Assembly (NCBI GenBank): GCA_025738555.1
Contig: JAOVFP010000016.1
Location: 1,302,001 to 1,366,000, forward strand
Reading direction: 5' to 3'
Length of the DNA: 64,000 nucleotides
Source of the DNA: Cyathus striatus
Lineage: Eukaryota > Basidiomycota > Agaricomycetes > Agaricales > Nidulariaceae
The translations under genes and the position numbers were made by a program. Numbering within the stretch: position 1 is the first letter of the stretch; every line of letters begins with the position of its first letter. This document shows, in pieces, positions 1-10,910 of this stretch. The notes below the pieces were generated by a model that did not search any database, had not been told where the DNA came from, and worked only from the letters and a program-made list of their open reading frames with translations.

Positions 1-2903
1 AATTTATGAGGCCCAAAGGGAATATTAGCAAGGGAATAGCTAGAGCAGAAATGCCACATATAATTGCCCTTCCTAATGCAGAGTTCACAGATGATGAATG
101 TAGATGTAAGAATGTCCTTTGTTCCGATTTCTGTCTTTCGTCCTCTGACCCTAAAATGCACCCATACCAGGTTCCTCTTCCCTTGGCAATGGTGTTAAAA
201 TTCAAGATAACACTTTCAGAGATCCTCTTCCCTTCAGTGTTGGGGTTGAAGATGTTCTTGAAAGTGAAGTTAAAGGTGCCAGAGAAGCTTTTAACTTCTA
301 GATTGGTTATTGATTGCAATTACCTAGCAGATCAGCCACTTCGTGTTATTGATGAAGAGGAGGAGAGCATTATGCCCTTGTCAGTTGTAGGCCACCCAGA
401 TGACATCTCAGAAGACAGTTTGGTATATCGTGCCACACCACTACACTGTCCTAGTTTGTATTTCTACTTGTCACGGTCTATAGGAAAGATACTAACACTG
501 CCATCCTAGTCTCCCAGTCATACATGAATAAGAGACGAGATAACTCCCTGGCTGCCTCAAATGGCAGATGGAAGCTATACGGTACCAGTGTGGGCAGAGA
601 TTCACGGAACCATCCTTTTAAATTGAAAAAAAAGATAAAACCTATTCCTTTCACATCACTTAAGCATTTTAAAAGTCAAAAACAAACAAAACTTTGTGAT
701 GCCATTAGGGAAGGCATCAGGGAAACAAGTGGGGTTCCTGTGGATTCATCCACATCAAGAGTTCCACAAGGCCAGATTGCAGTTCAAAAGCTAACATGTG
801 AGATTACAGTTCACATCACTCATGATAGTAAAGATGCTGAAACAGTGCTAGTAAATCATGATGCTGACGTGCCTCTTAGTGGACCTGCCAATTTTCTAGT
901 TGATGTGACTCCTGGTGTATTTACCTTTGACAACAATCCTATGCAAGAAAATATCGATATTGATATTCCTGGACCATGTAAATGGACTCAACCTTGTCTG
1001 TAGGCCAGTCACTAACACTGATCTTCGTTTATTTAGTTGCTAGTGTGACAGTCGCCTCTGACGATCATCCTTCAGGTGACGAGAGGCCGATTCTTGGCCT
1101 GTATAGGGGTTAGTTACATTGACACCCTTTTTTTATGTGATATGAAACTTACTTATATCTACAGTGAAACCTGGCAGTTATGACGACGACATTTCCATTA
1201 GTGATGATGAACCTGAATGGCATGGAATCATCTCAGAGATGGATGGCCATAGCCATGATGGAGAAGCGATGGAGGTAGATACGCCTGAAAGCGGAGATTC
1301 AGAAAGTATGTATACCTTACTGAGCACTGAATGCTTACTTACGTCTGGTGGTAGTGGACATTGACGAGGATGAAGTTAAGGACAGTCGTACTCAGTGTGA
1401 TTGTATGTGGACTAAAAAGACTCTATCATCAAACCTTGCTTACAATAGGTACTGCTCTAGCTTCTTTTGGTAGCGATGATGACTCCATACTCGGGCTCCT
1501 GGAGAAAAGTGGTGATGGAAAGTTATTGGTAAGTGCTATTTGTCTGTTACCATGATTGTCATTGCACATTTATTTTCCTATAGTCATTGTGGTATAAAAA
1601 GCTTGCAGATGATCCTGTTAGTAACTCAGCAGCTAATCCTGATAGTTTGATGCTCATAATGCCTAATATGTACAGGAGGGGGTTGCCACAAAAGGTGATA
1701 TCACGAATCTACTTGTCGCAGCAAGGCAAGGCAATCTGCAGCAACCTCCTCTAGTTGGAGCATCGCCTCTGAGAAACTCAGATAGAACACGTGTATGGGA
1801 TTACACTCCTAAGCATAACTCCCCGAAGTCTCTGGATCTTAAGGTATGTTGATGCGACAGTTCAGACCTGCCACTAGCTGACACTGTCCTAGGGGAGAAT
1901 ACAGTCATACACACAACAGATCGCGCTCCTTGACCAAAACCAGAATTATGTGGTGCCTTCACAGCAAGCTTTAGACGATCTCAAATATAAGAGGGTGTTT
2001 CCAAAGTTGCCAAAAGTTGCCCTGGACCTTAACACAAACGGCCTAAAGTTGTCCCCATGGAATAAATATATTTCAACTCTTATCGTGATACCATTCTGCC
2101 AAGAATATGACTACGATGTTGATTTGGATGGCTCTGATGTGTCAAAAGCGTTCATGACTCATCTGATTACCATCCAAAGCCAATATAAGAAAGCTGTTAA
2201 CCCCCCTTCTACTCCAGATGAAAAACAAGATGTGGTTGATCGGAAAGCATTAAAAGCACAAAACATAAGGCGTCAATCTGTATGTGCACACTTTGAATGA
2301 TCTACCTATCATGACTAACCTCTCTGTGTACAGCTCCGTGATCGACGAGCTAGGGCCCTCTCTAGCTTCGCATCCTCTAGCCCCACACTTCAGAAAGCAA
2401 GCAAAGCTTGGCTCAACATTCCTCCCAATGCCATGAGTGACGACGAACCCCAGGAAGATAGTGACGGAGAGGAATATGGCGCTGTGTTGCATCATGAGTG
2501 GCTCAATCCTGCGCTCAGGGGACCGAAGGAAGTTATCGATTGCCTCCATATGGCTACTACCCATTTCACTTCTAATGGTGACCCAGTCCAAGGCCGTCCA
2601 CCACGTTACCGGCGATATTCTCGAAAGGAATCCAATCGGAGTGCTGTTCTAGGTCTTCCTATAGATTTTTACAGTCCATCTTGGCTGGATAGTTTGTCGG
2701 GCAAAGAGAAAAAGGATCTGAGGATGAAGCCTGCCATTGAATTCATCTTTCCCGCCAAAATTCTTCAGTATGTATCCTTCTTATTCTGCTAAAGGCTACG
2801 TATCTCATATATATCTTCTAGGACTGCTGCTAGGTTTAGAGGAGTTAGTAACAAGTCAGCCAGACCACTTCCAAAGAATCATCTCAACGTCCTTAGCGAA
2901 TGA
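1..2903 (+). CDS. Hypothetical multi-exon protein, 3' part (5' end outside the window)
   Basis: I do not recognise a named domain. Successive open segments on + joined by short introns can be read at about 6-440, 525-1000, 1165-1306, 1353-1450, 1680-1842, 1920-2280, 2334-2767 and 2822-2903. The last junction is clear: donor GTATGT at 2768, acceptor TAG at 2821 (54 nt), phase kept, stop TGA at 2901-2903. The protein is hydrophilic, with acidic stretches (SISDDEPEW, MSDDEPQEDSDGEE), a basic arginine-rich run near 2335 and a motif LGLPIDFYSPSWL near 2650 followed by a lysine-rich segment. I recall lineage-specific uncharacterised mushroom proteins with a similar layout but cannot name a family. 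Several inner exon borders are uncertain. A decayed transposon-encoded protein is an alternative. Confidence 0.5.
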
Positions 2904-3307
2904 CTTGATGGTCCGTGCTTTTCTTATAATTCATGTTGACTACTGTGACTTCTTATGTACATGCTTATGGATAATGATAATGTCAACAGATCTTTTGATT
3001 AGAGGCCATTACATATTGGACTTGTAGAGTGAAAGGAAGACTAATGTTGTCTGTTTCTTTCAGTTACTCTAGATGCACTCCACAGTCCATGCCAGCACAG
3101 CGAGGTTTGCGATAGTTACGCTGGCTGAGTTTTGGTACGTGCTGAAGCACTTGCATCCGGGTCTTATCTGATGAGCTTCTCGTAGATGATAGGATTCCTA
3201 TATTGTAGTTGTGCCTGGACGAATGTTTCACCAGCTAGCAGCAGATTCGATAACCACCAACAAATTATATATTTTTATATTAATGTACTAATTCTGACAT
3301 TTCTAAG

Positions 3308-3666
3308 TAGTGCTGCCGCAGAGTGCAGTAAAGTGGCAGTGAAGCGAAATTTTATGTACCATGGCATACTTCACAGTTAGCACAGTGTGCTGCGAAGCAC
3401 TGTGAAGTGAGGGCGCTCAGAAGGCACTCTCTCTAAACTACTGCTTGAGGAAACATAATGGTCCCATTACTTATCTAATTATTAAGGGACAGATTGAAGC
3501 GCCCTGGAGCGCTGACGAGTGGAAATGACCAAGTGCTTAACAGTTCAGCGTGGGGAACTTCACAGTGCTTCATAAGGACCGCGACACACTGCAGTGTGAC
3601 TGAGTTTGAAATCTTGCAGTGCAGTTACAGTCACTATACAGTACTGTGCTGTGCGCAGCAGCACTA
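3308..3666. mobile_element. hAT-type MITE with 8-bp target duplication
   Basis: A 359-bp element begins TAGTGCTGCCGC and ends with the imperfect inverted copy GCAGCAGCACTA. It is flanked by a perfect 8-bp direct repeat TTTCTAAG at 3300-3307 and 3667-3674. Terminal inverted repeats plus an 8-bp duplication are the hallmark of the hAT superfamily. The subterminal DNA carries many short copies, on both strands, of CACTG/CAGTG motifs, typical of hAT subterminal transposase sites. No coding capacity is seen, so it is non-autonomous. Confidence 0.88.
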
Positions 3667-4525
3667 TTTCTAAGTAGTTTAACTCTTTTGATATCGGTCT
3701 CCCACAATCATGAGTGTCATTTCCACCTTGGAAACGACGCTCGTGATTGGAAACTTAAGGTTGCCATTGTTTGTCAATAGCCTTAATTTTGATGTGTCAA
3801 CACGATACATATTAATTCTCCTTGATACTGTTCATTTATCACCTTATTCCGGCCTGTCAATTGGGTATTCCCAACTTCAGTACTAAAATATGCCTCCTCC
3901 CTCTACCTACCACACCCTCATTCCATTCTGTACTTGCACTGTAGTCATCAGGGAAGATTATTGCAAGTTCATCCCTGAGCTATTTGTTGTTTGTAATTTC
4001 ATAGGGCTATTTTTGTACTAGAACTAATCATACGGCAGCTTCTCATTCACTCCCTAGATCAATTTGAAAGCAATATAAAGGCAATGTCTTGGAGTGTTAC
4101 TAGAGCTGCCAACCAAAGTCCTTCGTGCTGGTGAATTAGATCGTTGGCAGCCTTCATTATGCCAACACCTTGTATCTTATACCACTGCGCTCTCTGTGAT
4201 GGATGCCTATTTAGACAATAAATTGTTAAAGTGTGTAAGTTGCCAAATGAATCAGTATTTATCTAATTAATATCTGACCATTTCAAGTTGAAAGGGGCAT
4301 TGGTGATAACTATTAAAAATCATTGAAGTTGCTGTGTTGACAATGCTAGTAATCTTGACCATGTGCTGGCATGTCCTGGAAACATCTACGTTGTAGATTT
4401 TTATGATCAATATGCTAATACATGCATTATACATCAATGCGAAAGTTGTTTCCTGACGTGTTGATAAGAAGTTGTTTCAGTGTTATGCCTTTCTTTTCTG
4501 CTGCTATACATCACCATGAGGTTCT

Positions 4526-4646
4526 GCCAAAGGGGTACTAATGTGGTCTTTCCTTTCTGTTTGGGTGTTCATTGCCCCATAGGTCACTATTGATGTTTTG
4601 CCAAAGGGGTATTCATGCGGTCTTTCCTTTCTGTTCGGGGTGTTCT
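4526..4646. repeat. Two-copy tandem duplication, about 74-bp period
   Basis: The segment starting GCCAAAGGGGTA at 4526 recurs at 4600 with few changes, both followed by GGTCTTTCCTTTCTGTT and a GGTGTTC tract. One difference is TG in the first copy against CG in the second. No gene is evident in the rest of 3675-4828. Confidence 0.7.
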
Positions 4647-4828
4647 GAACCCAGTGATTATACATATGGGTTGTCTTGCAGCCTTTTGACAAAGGCTCAA
4701 TCTCAAAGGGTGATGTGGCAAAATGGAGACAAAGGCTACATCTGCATATTTAAATGGATGGCTTGTCTGTTGAAAGCTAAGATATTCCTCACAATTCCCT
4801 CACCTGATATTTTATCAAATTCTCACCA

Positions 4829-5130
4829 ATGTCTGACATTGACATAGAAGATAGCATTGCTTGCCTGGCTCAACACCAGCACAAAGTCGCTTCCTGCATC
4901 GAGGACAAAATGTCATCGATGTACCATGAGCTTCAACAACATCTGGCCGACATTGCTGAGTATGGAGCACTTTACTTCACAATCTCTAATAACTAATGAG
5001 CTTCGTTCTTAGCCAGAAAGTAGTAATGAATGAAAAATTACAGGAGCTCCAAGAAAAACTACCAAAAGATATGTTTGCGCTCTTGGAAGACAAGTGGTGT
5101 TTATTGGAGAAAGAGGTCAGCTATTTATGA
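4829..5130 (+). CDS. Small predicted coiled-coil protein (82 aa, two exons)
   Basis: The ATG at 4829 opens MSDIDIEDSIACLAQHQHK. Exon 1 is 4829-4959, the intron 4960-5012 (53 nt, donor GTATGG, branch-like CTAAT, acceptor CTTAG), and exon 2 is 5013-5130 ending TGA; the phase is kept across the junction. The product is rich in Glu, Lys, Gln and Leu with heptad-like spacing (HELQQHLADI, KLQELQEKL, LLEDKWCLLEKE), predicting an alpha-helical coiled coil. The frame downstream (5135-5166) continues coiled-coil-like (AEDLREEA), so the gene may once have been longer and truncated by this stop. No family is recognised. Confidence 0.5.
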
Positions 5131-6399
5131 AAAGAAGCTGAGGATTTGAGGGAAGAGGCTGCAAAGTGTGTATTTTATTTTATTTTATGTTGGTAGAATA
5201 ATAATAGGCTTCATTATCAGCTTGAAGCAACCAAGGACATATGCAGACAGCTCGGTAAGTTGTGATGAAAGAATTATAAGTCTTTCTTACTGATGGCTTG
5301 TTCAAGTTTGGAGCAGTGGAGAAGATGATAAAGAAAGCATTGATGGTGGGGGTGATGGCATTCATCACCCTTTATCTTTTGAACACTCTTGGACACTTAC
5401 AGTGCCATCCATCACTTCTAAAGATTGGTTTTGGTGGAAAGGACTAGCATTTGTAAGCCTAGTGCTCATATATTGATATTCACTTCCAGTCTCACCACCG
5501 ACATGCCAACACACGCCACTCTTCAAGATATCACCCAGACCAAACACCACCCTGATGTGACCACTGGGTACTTGTGACTTGTTGATCACTTCCGCTTTTC
5601 CCTACTTTTTCATATATAAACCCTTTCTCCCCCATCTTCTTTGCTCATTCTTATTACATGCAACGAAGGGTGTCGCTATTATTTCTATCTACTACATTGT
5701 ATTATTACTATGTCAAATGAAGATACCTTGACCCATTCATGTTATATTTGATCGGTGAGGCTGCTGCAACACAAGAAACCTTTCAGCATTCAGTGGTACA
5801 AATTTAATTCTTATCTCAATATATTTCAATGTTGTTTCATCTTGTTGGGTCTGGAAGAGTTTGGCTTTCAGTGGTAGGTTTCATGAGTACTTATTTGTTT
5901 ATTGTCATTGGCAACTGGGCATGTACACAATAACCCTTATCTAACCTTTGCAGAGACCATTTAAATGAGGTGAGAGATTTGAATGTTCTTAAGAGAGCCA
6001 TAAGTAAAATCTAGTTCTGATAAGATTATAGGATTGTCTTGGAGTTGACACTATCCCCCTACAATCCAGGAAAAAATTAATGATTTTTTGTCTCCCCATC
6101 CCAGGCCAAAAATCGCAATTTTCGTATCAAACCTTTGGCAGAAATTTCAAGGGTCCTGTTACCTTTTCTTTTAATTCCACCAGAATCTCCAGAGTTTCAG
6201 AATATTGGATTCTTAGCAGTATTGAAATCCTCAGCATTCTAAGAATATCAGAATCTCCAGTGTCAGGATCTGAGTGAGAATTTTAAGATTCTGAGAATAT
6301 CAAAAATGTGGGACATTACAATATACTGAGATTATGAGAATGTATTTTAATTCTCAAAATCTCCAGTCTAACAGTCTCAAAATGTTCAAATATCAACAT
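5131..6399. other. Intergenic, no supportable gene
   Basis: A promoter-like run is present at 5600-5640 (CATATATAAACCC followed by a pyrimidine-rich stretch), but the ATG at about 5710 opens only a very short frame. Six-frame ORFs here are short and lack recognisable motifs. Confidence 0.5.
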
Positions 6400-6715
6400 T
6401 CTCAGAACCTCAAAATCAAAATCTCCAAATCTCCAAAATCTCCAAATCTCCAAAATCTCCAAATCTCCAGAATCTATGAATCTCCAGAATCTATGAATCT
6501 CCAGAATCTATGAATCTCAACATTCTCCAAAATCTCCAAAATCTCCAAATGTCCAGAATCTATGAATCTCAACATTCTCCAAAATCTCCAAAATCTCCAA
6601 ATGTCCAGAATCTATGAATCTCAACATTCTCCAAAATCTCCAGAATCTCCAAATGTCCAGAATCTATGAATCTCAACATTCTCCAAAATCTCCAGTTCTC
6701 AACATTCTCCAAATC
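6400..6715. repeat. Minisatellite of CTCCAAAAT-type units, 52-bp higher-order period
   Basis: Short 9-10 nt units (AATCTCCAA and variants) are organised into 52-bp higher-order repeats: the marker GTCCAG recurs at 6551, 6603 and 6655, each with the neighbour TCTATGAATCTCAACATTC. More diverged units extend upstream to about 6200 (TCTCAGAAT-type). The array is AT-rich and lacks CpG. Confidence 0.85.
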
Positions 6716-6719
6716 AAAG

Positions 6720-8300
6720 ATGTTTAATTCCCAAAAATCTCCAGTTTATCAATCTCAAAATTCTTCAGAGTTCATTTTCATAATTATTGGATAACTTTGC
6801 AAGTAATATAAATATAATATAAAATATCAAAATTAATTTCTTATTTCATAATCATTGGTTAACTTTGCAAGTAATATAAATATGGTATAAAATACCAACA
6901 GTAATTTTTCATTTCATAATTGTTGAAGAGGTATTTAGATACTATGATAAAATTATAGTATGTTTAAACAATTAATATTATTTTCATCCATAGATGATTA
7001 ATATTAAAATATTATGAAAATATAAAATCATTTCATAATTCATTAATTATATTTTTATGCATATTATACTATATAATACTATATTATTCTGGAAATATTT
7101 ATTTAAATAATTGCTTCATACTTTTCAGTGTAGTATTTGAAAAGCATGGAATGATTCTGATTTTCATAATTATTACATACTCTCATGTTACTTTACAGAC
7201 ACATTATTTTATGAATTCATCATACTTTTCATTATTATTTTGCACAAGATATTGAAAAAGTATAGTTAGCAAAAGTGTCACACTGCAGATTTTCATAATT
7301 TTTATGTATTTTTTCACACAGTATCAAGATATAATAATATTCATAATTTACGACAAATTATGATATAAATGATTCTTTTTAACATATTTTTTGGGAAAAT
7401 ATTGAGATAGAATGATAAGAGGAATTGTGACCCTCACATAAGATAATAATTTTCATAACTGTTCTGTAATGAGTGGTTTATTATGATGATATAATTCAGT
7501 CATAATTAACTTATAATTTGTTGCAAATTATGAGATCAAAAAAATAACTTATTTTTAGCATAAATTTTCAGTATTTGGTGGGAAATTATGAAGTCATGCA
7601 CCCAGTGATGCGTGCTTACAACTGGTTTACACATCTACCTGTGAGCCAGGTGTGGGAATTATGTGCTCTCACAGCTGATTCAGCTCCCTCAGCGTCGTTT
7701 CAACAATTCTTGGTGGGGTTCCAAGGGGGTTCCTAGGCACAAGTATATAGAACCAATTATTATACTCATAAATAAATACTATTAGTCATTTTTAACACTG
7801 TGAATGAAGCCTGCAATTGTTCACAAGTAGCGTTGTAGGTAGGGTTACTAATTCATGGAACAAGACTGAACATAAAAATAAAAATAAATACCGAGGTAGA
7901 TACAAAACAGGTAGAGTATAAAATACTTCATCACCAAGCAATTCTTAACAGCCTTTTAACAGTGTACCAGTGCAGGAGACAGGAAAAACAATTAAAAATG
8001 CGAATATCTTAGATTACGTTGCTTAAACAATAATTTATAGTGGGTGAAACAATACTGCATGTTGATTCAGTTATTATAGGGTTAAATACCTTAAGCCAAA
8101 GTCAGCCTACCAGCTCTTATTTATATTGTGCTGTACTACACTGAAATGAATATCTATATAACCAGCAGTAGATATTACTTTATTCTTATTGATTTATACT
8201 AATAATAGCCTGAGCTGATATGTTTTTTTCATATATGTGCCTATAAAATATTTCATACATTATCACAAATTATTTTCTTTACTCTACTGCCTTATTTGCT
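6720..8300. other. Very AT-rich, CpG-poor non-coding stretch
   Basis: It is dominated by TTTCATAATT, ATAATAT and similar words. A segment near 6776-6845 (TTCATAATNATTGG, then AACTTTGCAAGTAATATAAA) is repeated in tandem at about 6846-6915. Near 7640-7740 there is a less AT-rich island containing GTGAGCCAGGTGTGGG. No ORF is supportable. It could be a decayed repeat or a matrix or heterochromatin type segment. Confidence 0.55.
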
Positions 8301-9066
8301 ACATATGCTCACAAGAGCAGTGATTGCAGACACAAAGTGGGGAACACTGGCTCAATTATCATAAGCATGCTTCTGAGCTGGCGTGGCACGACCCTTTGAT
8401 GACCCTGACTCGGAACAATACATTTCCTTATATGGTACCAATCGGTTATCGAGATATAGCACAACTTGGAAGTGCCAGCTGCGACGGCAGAAACCTTGCT
8501 TGCTGAGAGGGGTAGAGGGGGGAAAAGCAGAGATTCAGGTAATGTAAGGAATGTATGGGTTGTTTTATATGTTGTGTTGCAGTTGTCTCAAAAAGAAATG
8601 TCATGGGAGTAAATGTGTATAGGAGGGGAGAGTGTTTGGATGTCGAGATTCAGGAGGGCAGAGACAAAGGAGACAAAGAAAAGGAAGGAAGAATCAGAAA
8701 AAGTGCTGGAGATGAGCTGAGGTGAGCAGAAAGCGGACAATGTGACCATGTGAAAAGTCACATGAAAGTCGAAAACTGCAACCTATTTTCAACCAGGAGA
8801 GTACCTTGGCAAGCAAGGCGATACTACAGACCCCTAAGCCCCCCCAGGACCTCAAAGAAGCTTAGTTTATTATTAGTGTTTACAAGTGTTATAGATTACA
8901 AGTGAATATTGTAGTGTGTTCATCCCTCCCTTGCCTGGAATCACCTTGTGTATTCTGAAGATATTCCCCCAGACTCGCCCTCTGCTTGATTGTTAGCAAG
9001 AGTAAGCGACGACCCTTACATAGTTTCATAGCTATTACTCCATAGTAACCCTCTTTGCCCTTTTAA
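8301..9066. other. Intergenic left flank of duplication unit A
   Basis: No gene is recognised. Homology to the other module copies begins sharply at about 9067 (CCGTATTCCC...), so this stretch is the unique flank of unit A. Confidence 0.5.
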
Positions 9067-9439
9067 CTCCGTATTCCCAGTACCAAAGCTTCTACCATGC
9101 AACACCCTAAGAGGAGTTCAGGGGGAGCGCCCGTGAGGAGATGTGCAGTCTGAAGTGGGGTAGAGAGTCCAGGAGATTTCGGAGGAAGGGTCTGTTGGGA
9201 AGGAGGGGGTCAATGATGTCGAGGATGTGAGGCATGTGATTGAGATAGGGATTGATGTTATGCTACTGGTTTTGGAATGCGGGTACGTTCTTATTTTTTG
9301 AAGTGTCTTGTTCCTTCAGAAGGAAGAACCTATCTTCTCCGTCGAGTAGGAGCGTTCTCTTTCTTCGGGTCTTCGGGAGAACAAGACACTATTATCGGGT
9401 TTCGCTCGAGGAGAATACTGATGAGATTTTATTATAGGA

Positions 9440-10070
9440 TAACTTGAGCGACCATATCTCACAACGGCACAAGGAGCACGCTAACGAGCGTACCAAGGGT
9501 GCAGAAGGTGTTTTGGGAGGTATATCCTTGAACGATAGGGTAAGTTCATCCTCAGAGGGAGAAGGTACGTTCTTCCCTCTTTTCCACTTTTCTGCTTCCC
9601 CTACTCTCGTCCGCAACATTCCCCCCCCTTTTCACGTCACCTACCGCGTTTCCATCACACCCTTCCCTTACCTCCTCCACCTACCACCTACCACCTTTTC
9701 CCTTCCCAGCGCTCCTTCCCCTTCGCTCCTTCCGTCTTCACCCCATCCGCCTCTGGAAGTTCCCATCCTGATATCACTTGCAGGTAATCTTCGAATCTCA
9801 AACCACACCGACTATCGAGCATCCATCCGCTGGGTCGTAGGGCTCATCGGGGCCTACTCCATGCACGCCAGAGATGCTGGCACACACACCGGCGATTAAC
9901 ACGTCGCAATATGTTATCCACGACCCTCAAATTCTTATTGGTGTGGTTAAGCTCGGCATGATTCTCAGGTTTGTAAATACGATGAGTATGGATACGTACT
10001 TTGGTGCTAATCTGACATTTATAAACTACTTCTCGCTGCATCTCCAATACTGTTAAGAATATAGCTAGGC
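9440..10070 (+). pseudogene. HAM1-like gene fragment, degenerate
   Basis: Translated pieces match exons 5 and 6 of the HAM1-like gene: QRHKEHANERTKGAEGVL corresponds to PQQHKERANEHTERARKFL, and after an intron-like stretch NHTDYRASIRWVVGLIGAY matches QDYQSSIRWLLSFIETY. Frames change between segments and catalogue-like conserved pieces are separated by unalignable DNA, so it cannot make a full product. The same fragment occurs at the left of units B (24780-25330) and C (51720-52260). Confidence 0.7.
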
Positions 10071-10439
10071 TTCGTAGTTAGACTATGATTGTCATCTCGT
10101 TTATTGAACATTGATATGCATCGCGGTGAACATTGTTGTTGCACAGCTCGGTTTCTCATACTATGTTGTAATCGTTTGACTTACGATTGAACTCGCTACT
10201 TACTGCACTATCCGTGAGAAGTCTGGGTCGGTGTTCATATCCCATTGTCTGTTAGACAAAGATCGTTCCAAAAGTCTGTAACAGATATTTTACAACGATT
10301 TCGGCTTAAGACTCTTATTTTGTATTGTCAGATTTTTAACGTACAAAAGGGTCTGGGTATCATTACTTGTTAACTTATCCACATGTTTATGACTAGTGAG
10401 ACTAGTATTCTCTAATGGGGTACAAAGGCCTTTTGGCGA

Positions 10440-10845
10440 CTAGAGAAAACACGTCGAATTTTCCATTGACTGACACGCACTAGCCCTATGTGTTGGCGAC
10501 CATAAAGCAGAGCTTAAGCGTCTCTTCAAGACAGTAGAAGACGAAGCACAGAAACCGAGGTGGGAGAACATGCACAGCTGTGATACTTGTCCCTTCTTAT
10601 TTACGAGCTTCGATCTCAGCACGAGTAGGCTCGTCATTTGCATCCAGATCCAGTAAACGACGAGCGACGATTGAGGAGACCAGCATCGGTATACTTGGAA
10701 GGACAGATACATCATACATCGACATTTGATGCGTGAAGGAAGGAGGGAATAAAAATGAAAGGGGAAGGAAAAACGCACCTAGTTCAACTTGCTCATGTTC
10801 GGGGGGAGGGAAAGATGGCAAGGAGAATGGCAGGGGAAGAGGGAA
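10440..10845 (-). other. Conserved exon-like segments downstream of HAM1-like gene A
   Basis: On - a peptide-like segment SMYDVSVLPSIPMLVSS followed by VARRLLDLDANDEPTRAEIE is conserved in all three units (about 10600-10730, 36400-36530 and 52740-52870), which argues for past coding function. It is followed by a second segment (10450-10560) whose frame differs between copies. I could not join it confidently to the HAM1-like exons upstream, nor recognise the C-terminal domain expected in full-length HAM1-like proteins. Confidence 0.35.
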
Positions 10846-10910
10846 AGATAAACCCTACGATCTCATCAACTTCTTGCCCCAAAATATAAAGGTTGAAAAA
10901 AAGAACGTAC

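Noticed and set aside
8324..8506. 60-aa ORF as a small gene
   Set aside because: No motif, no conservation in the window and no splice or promoter context.
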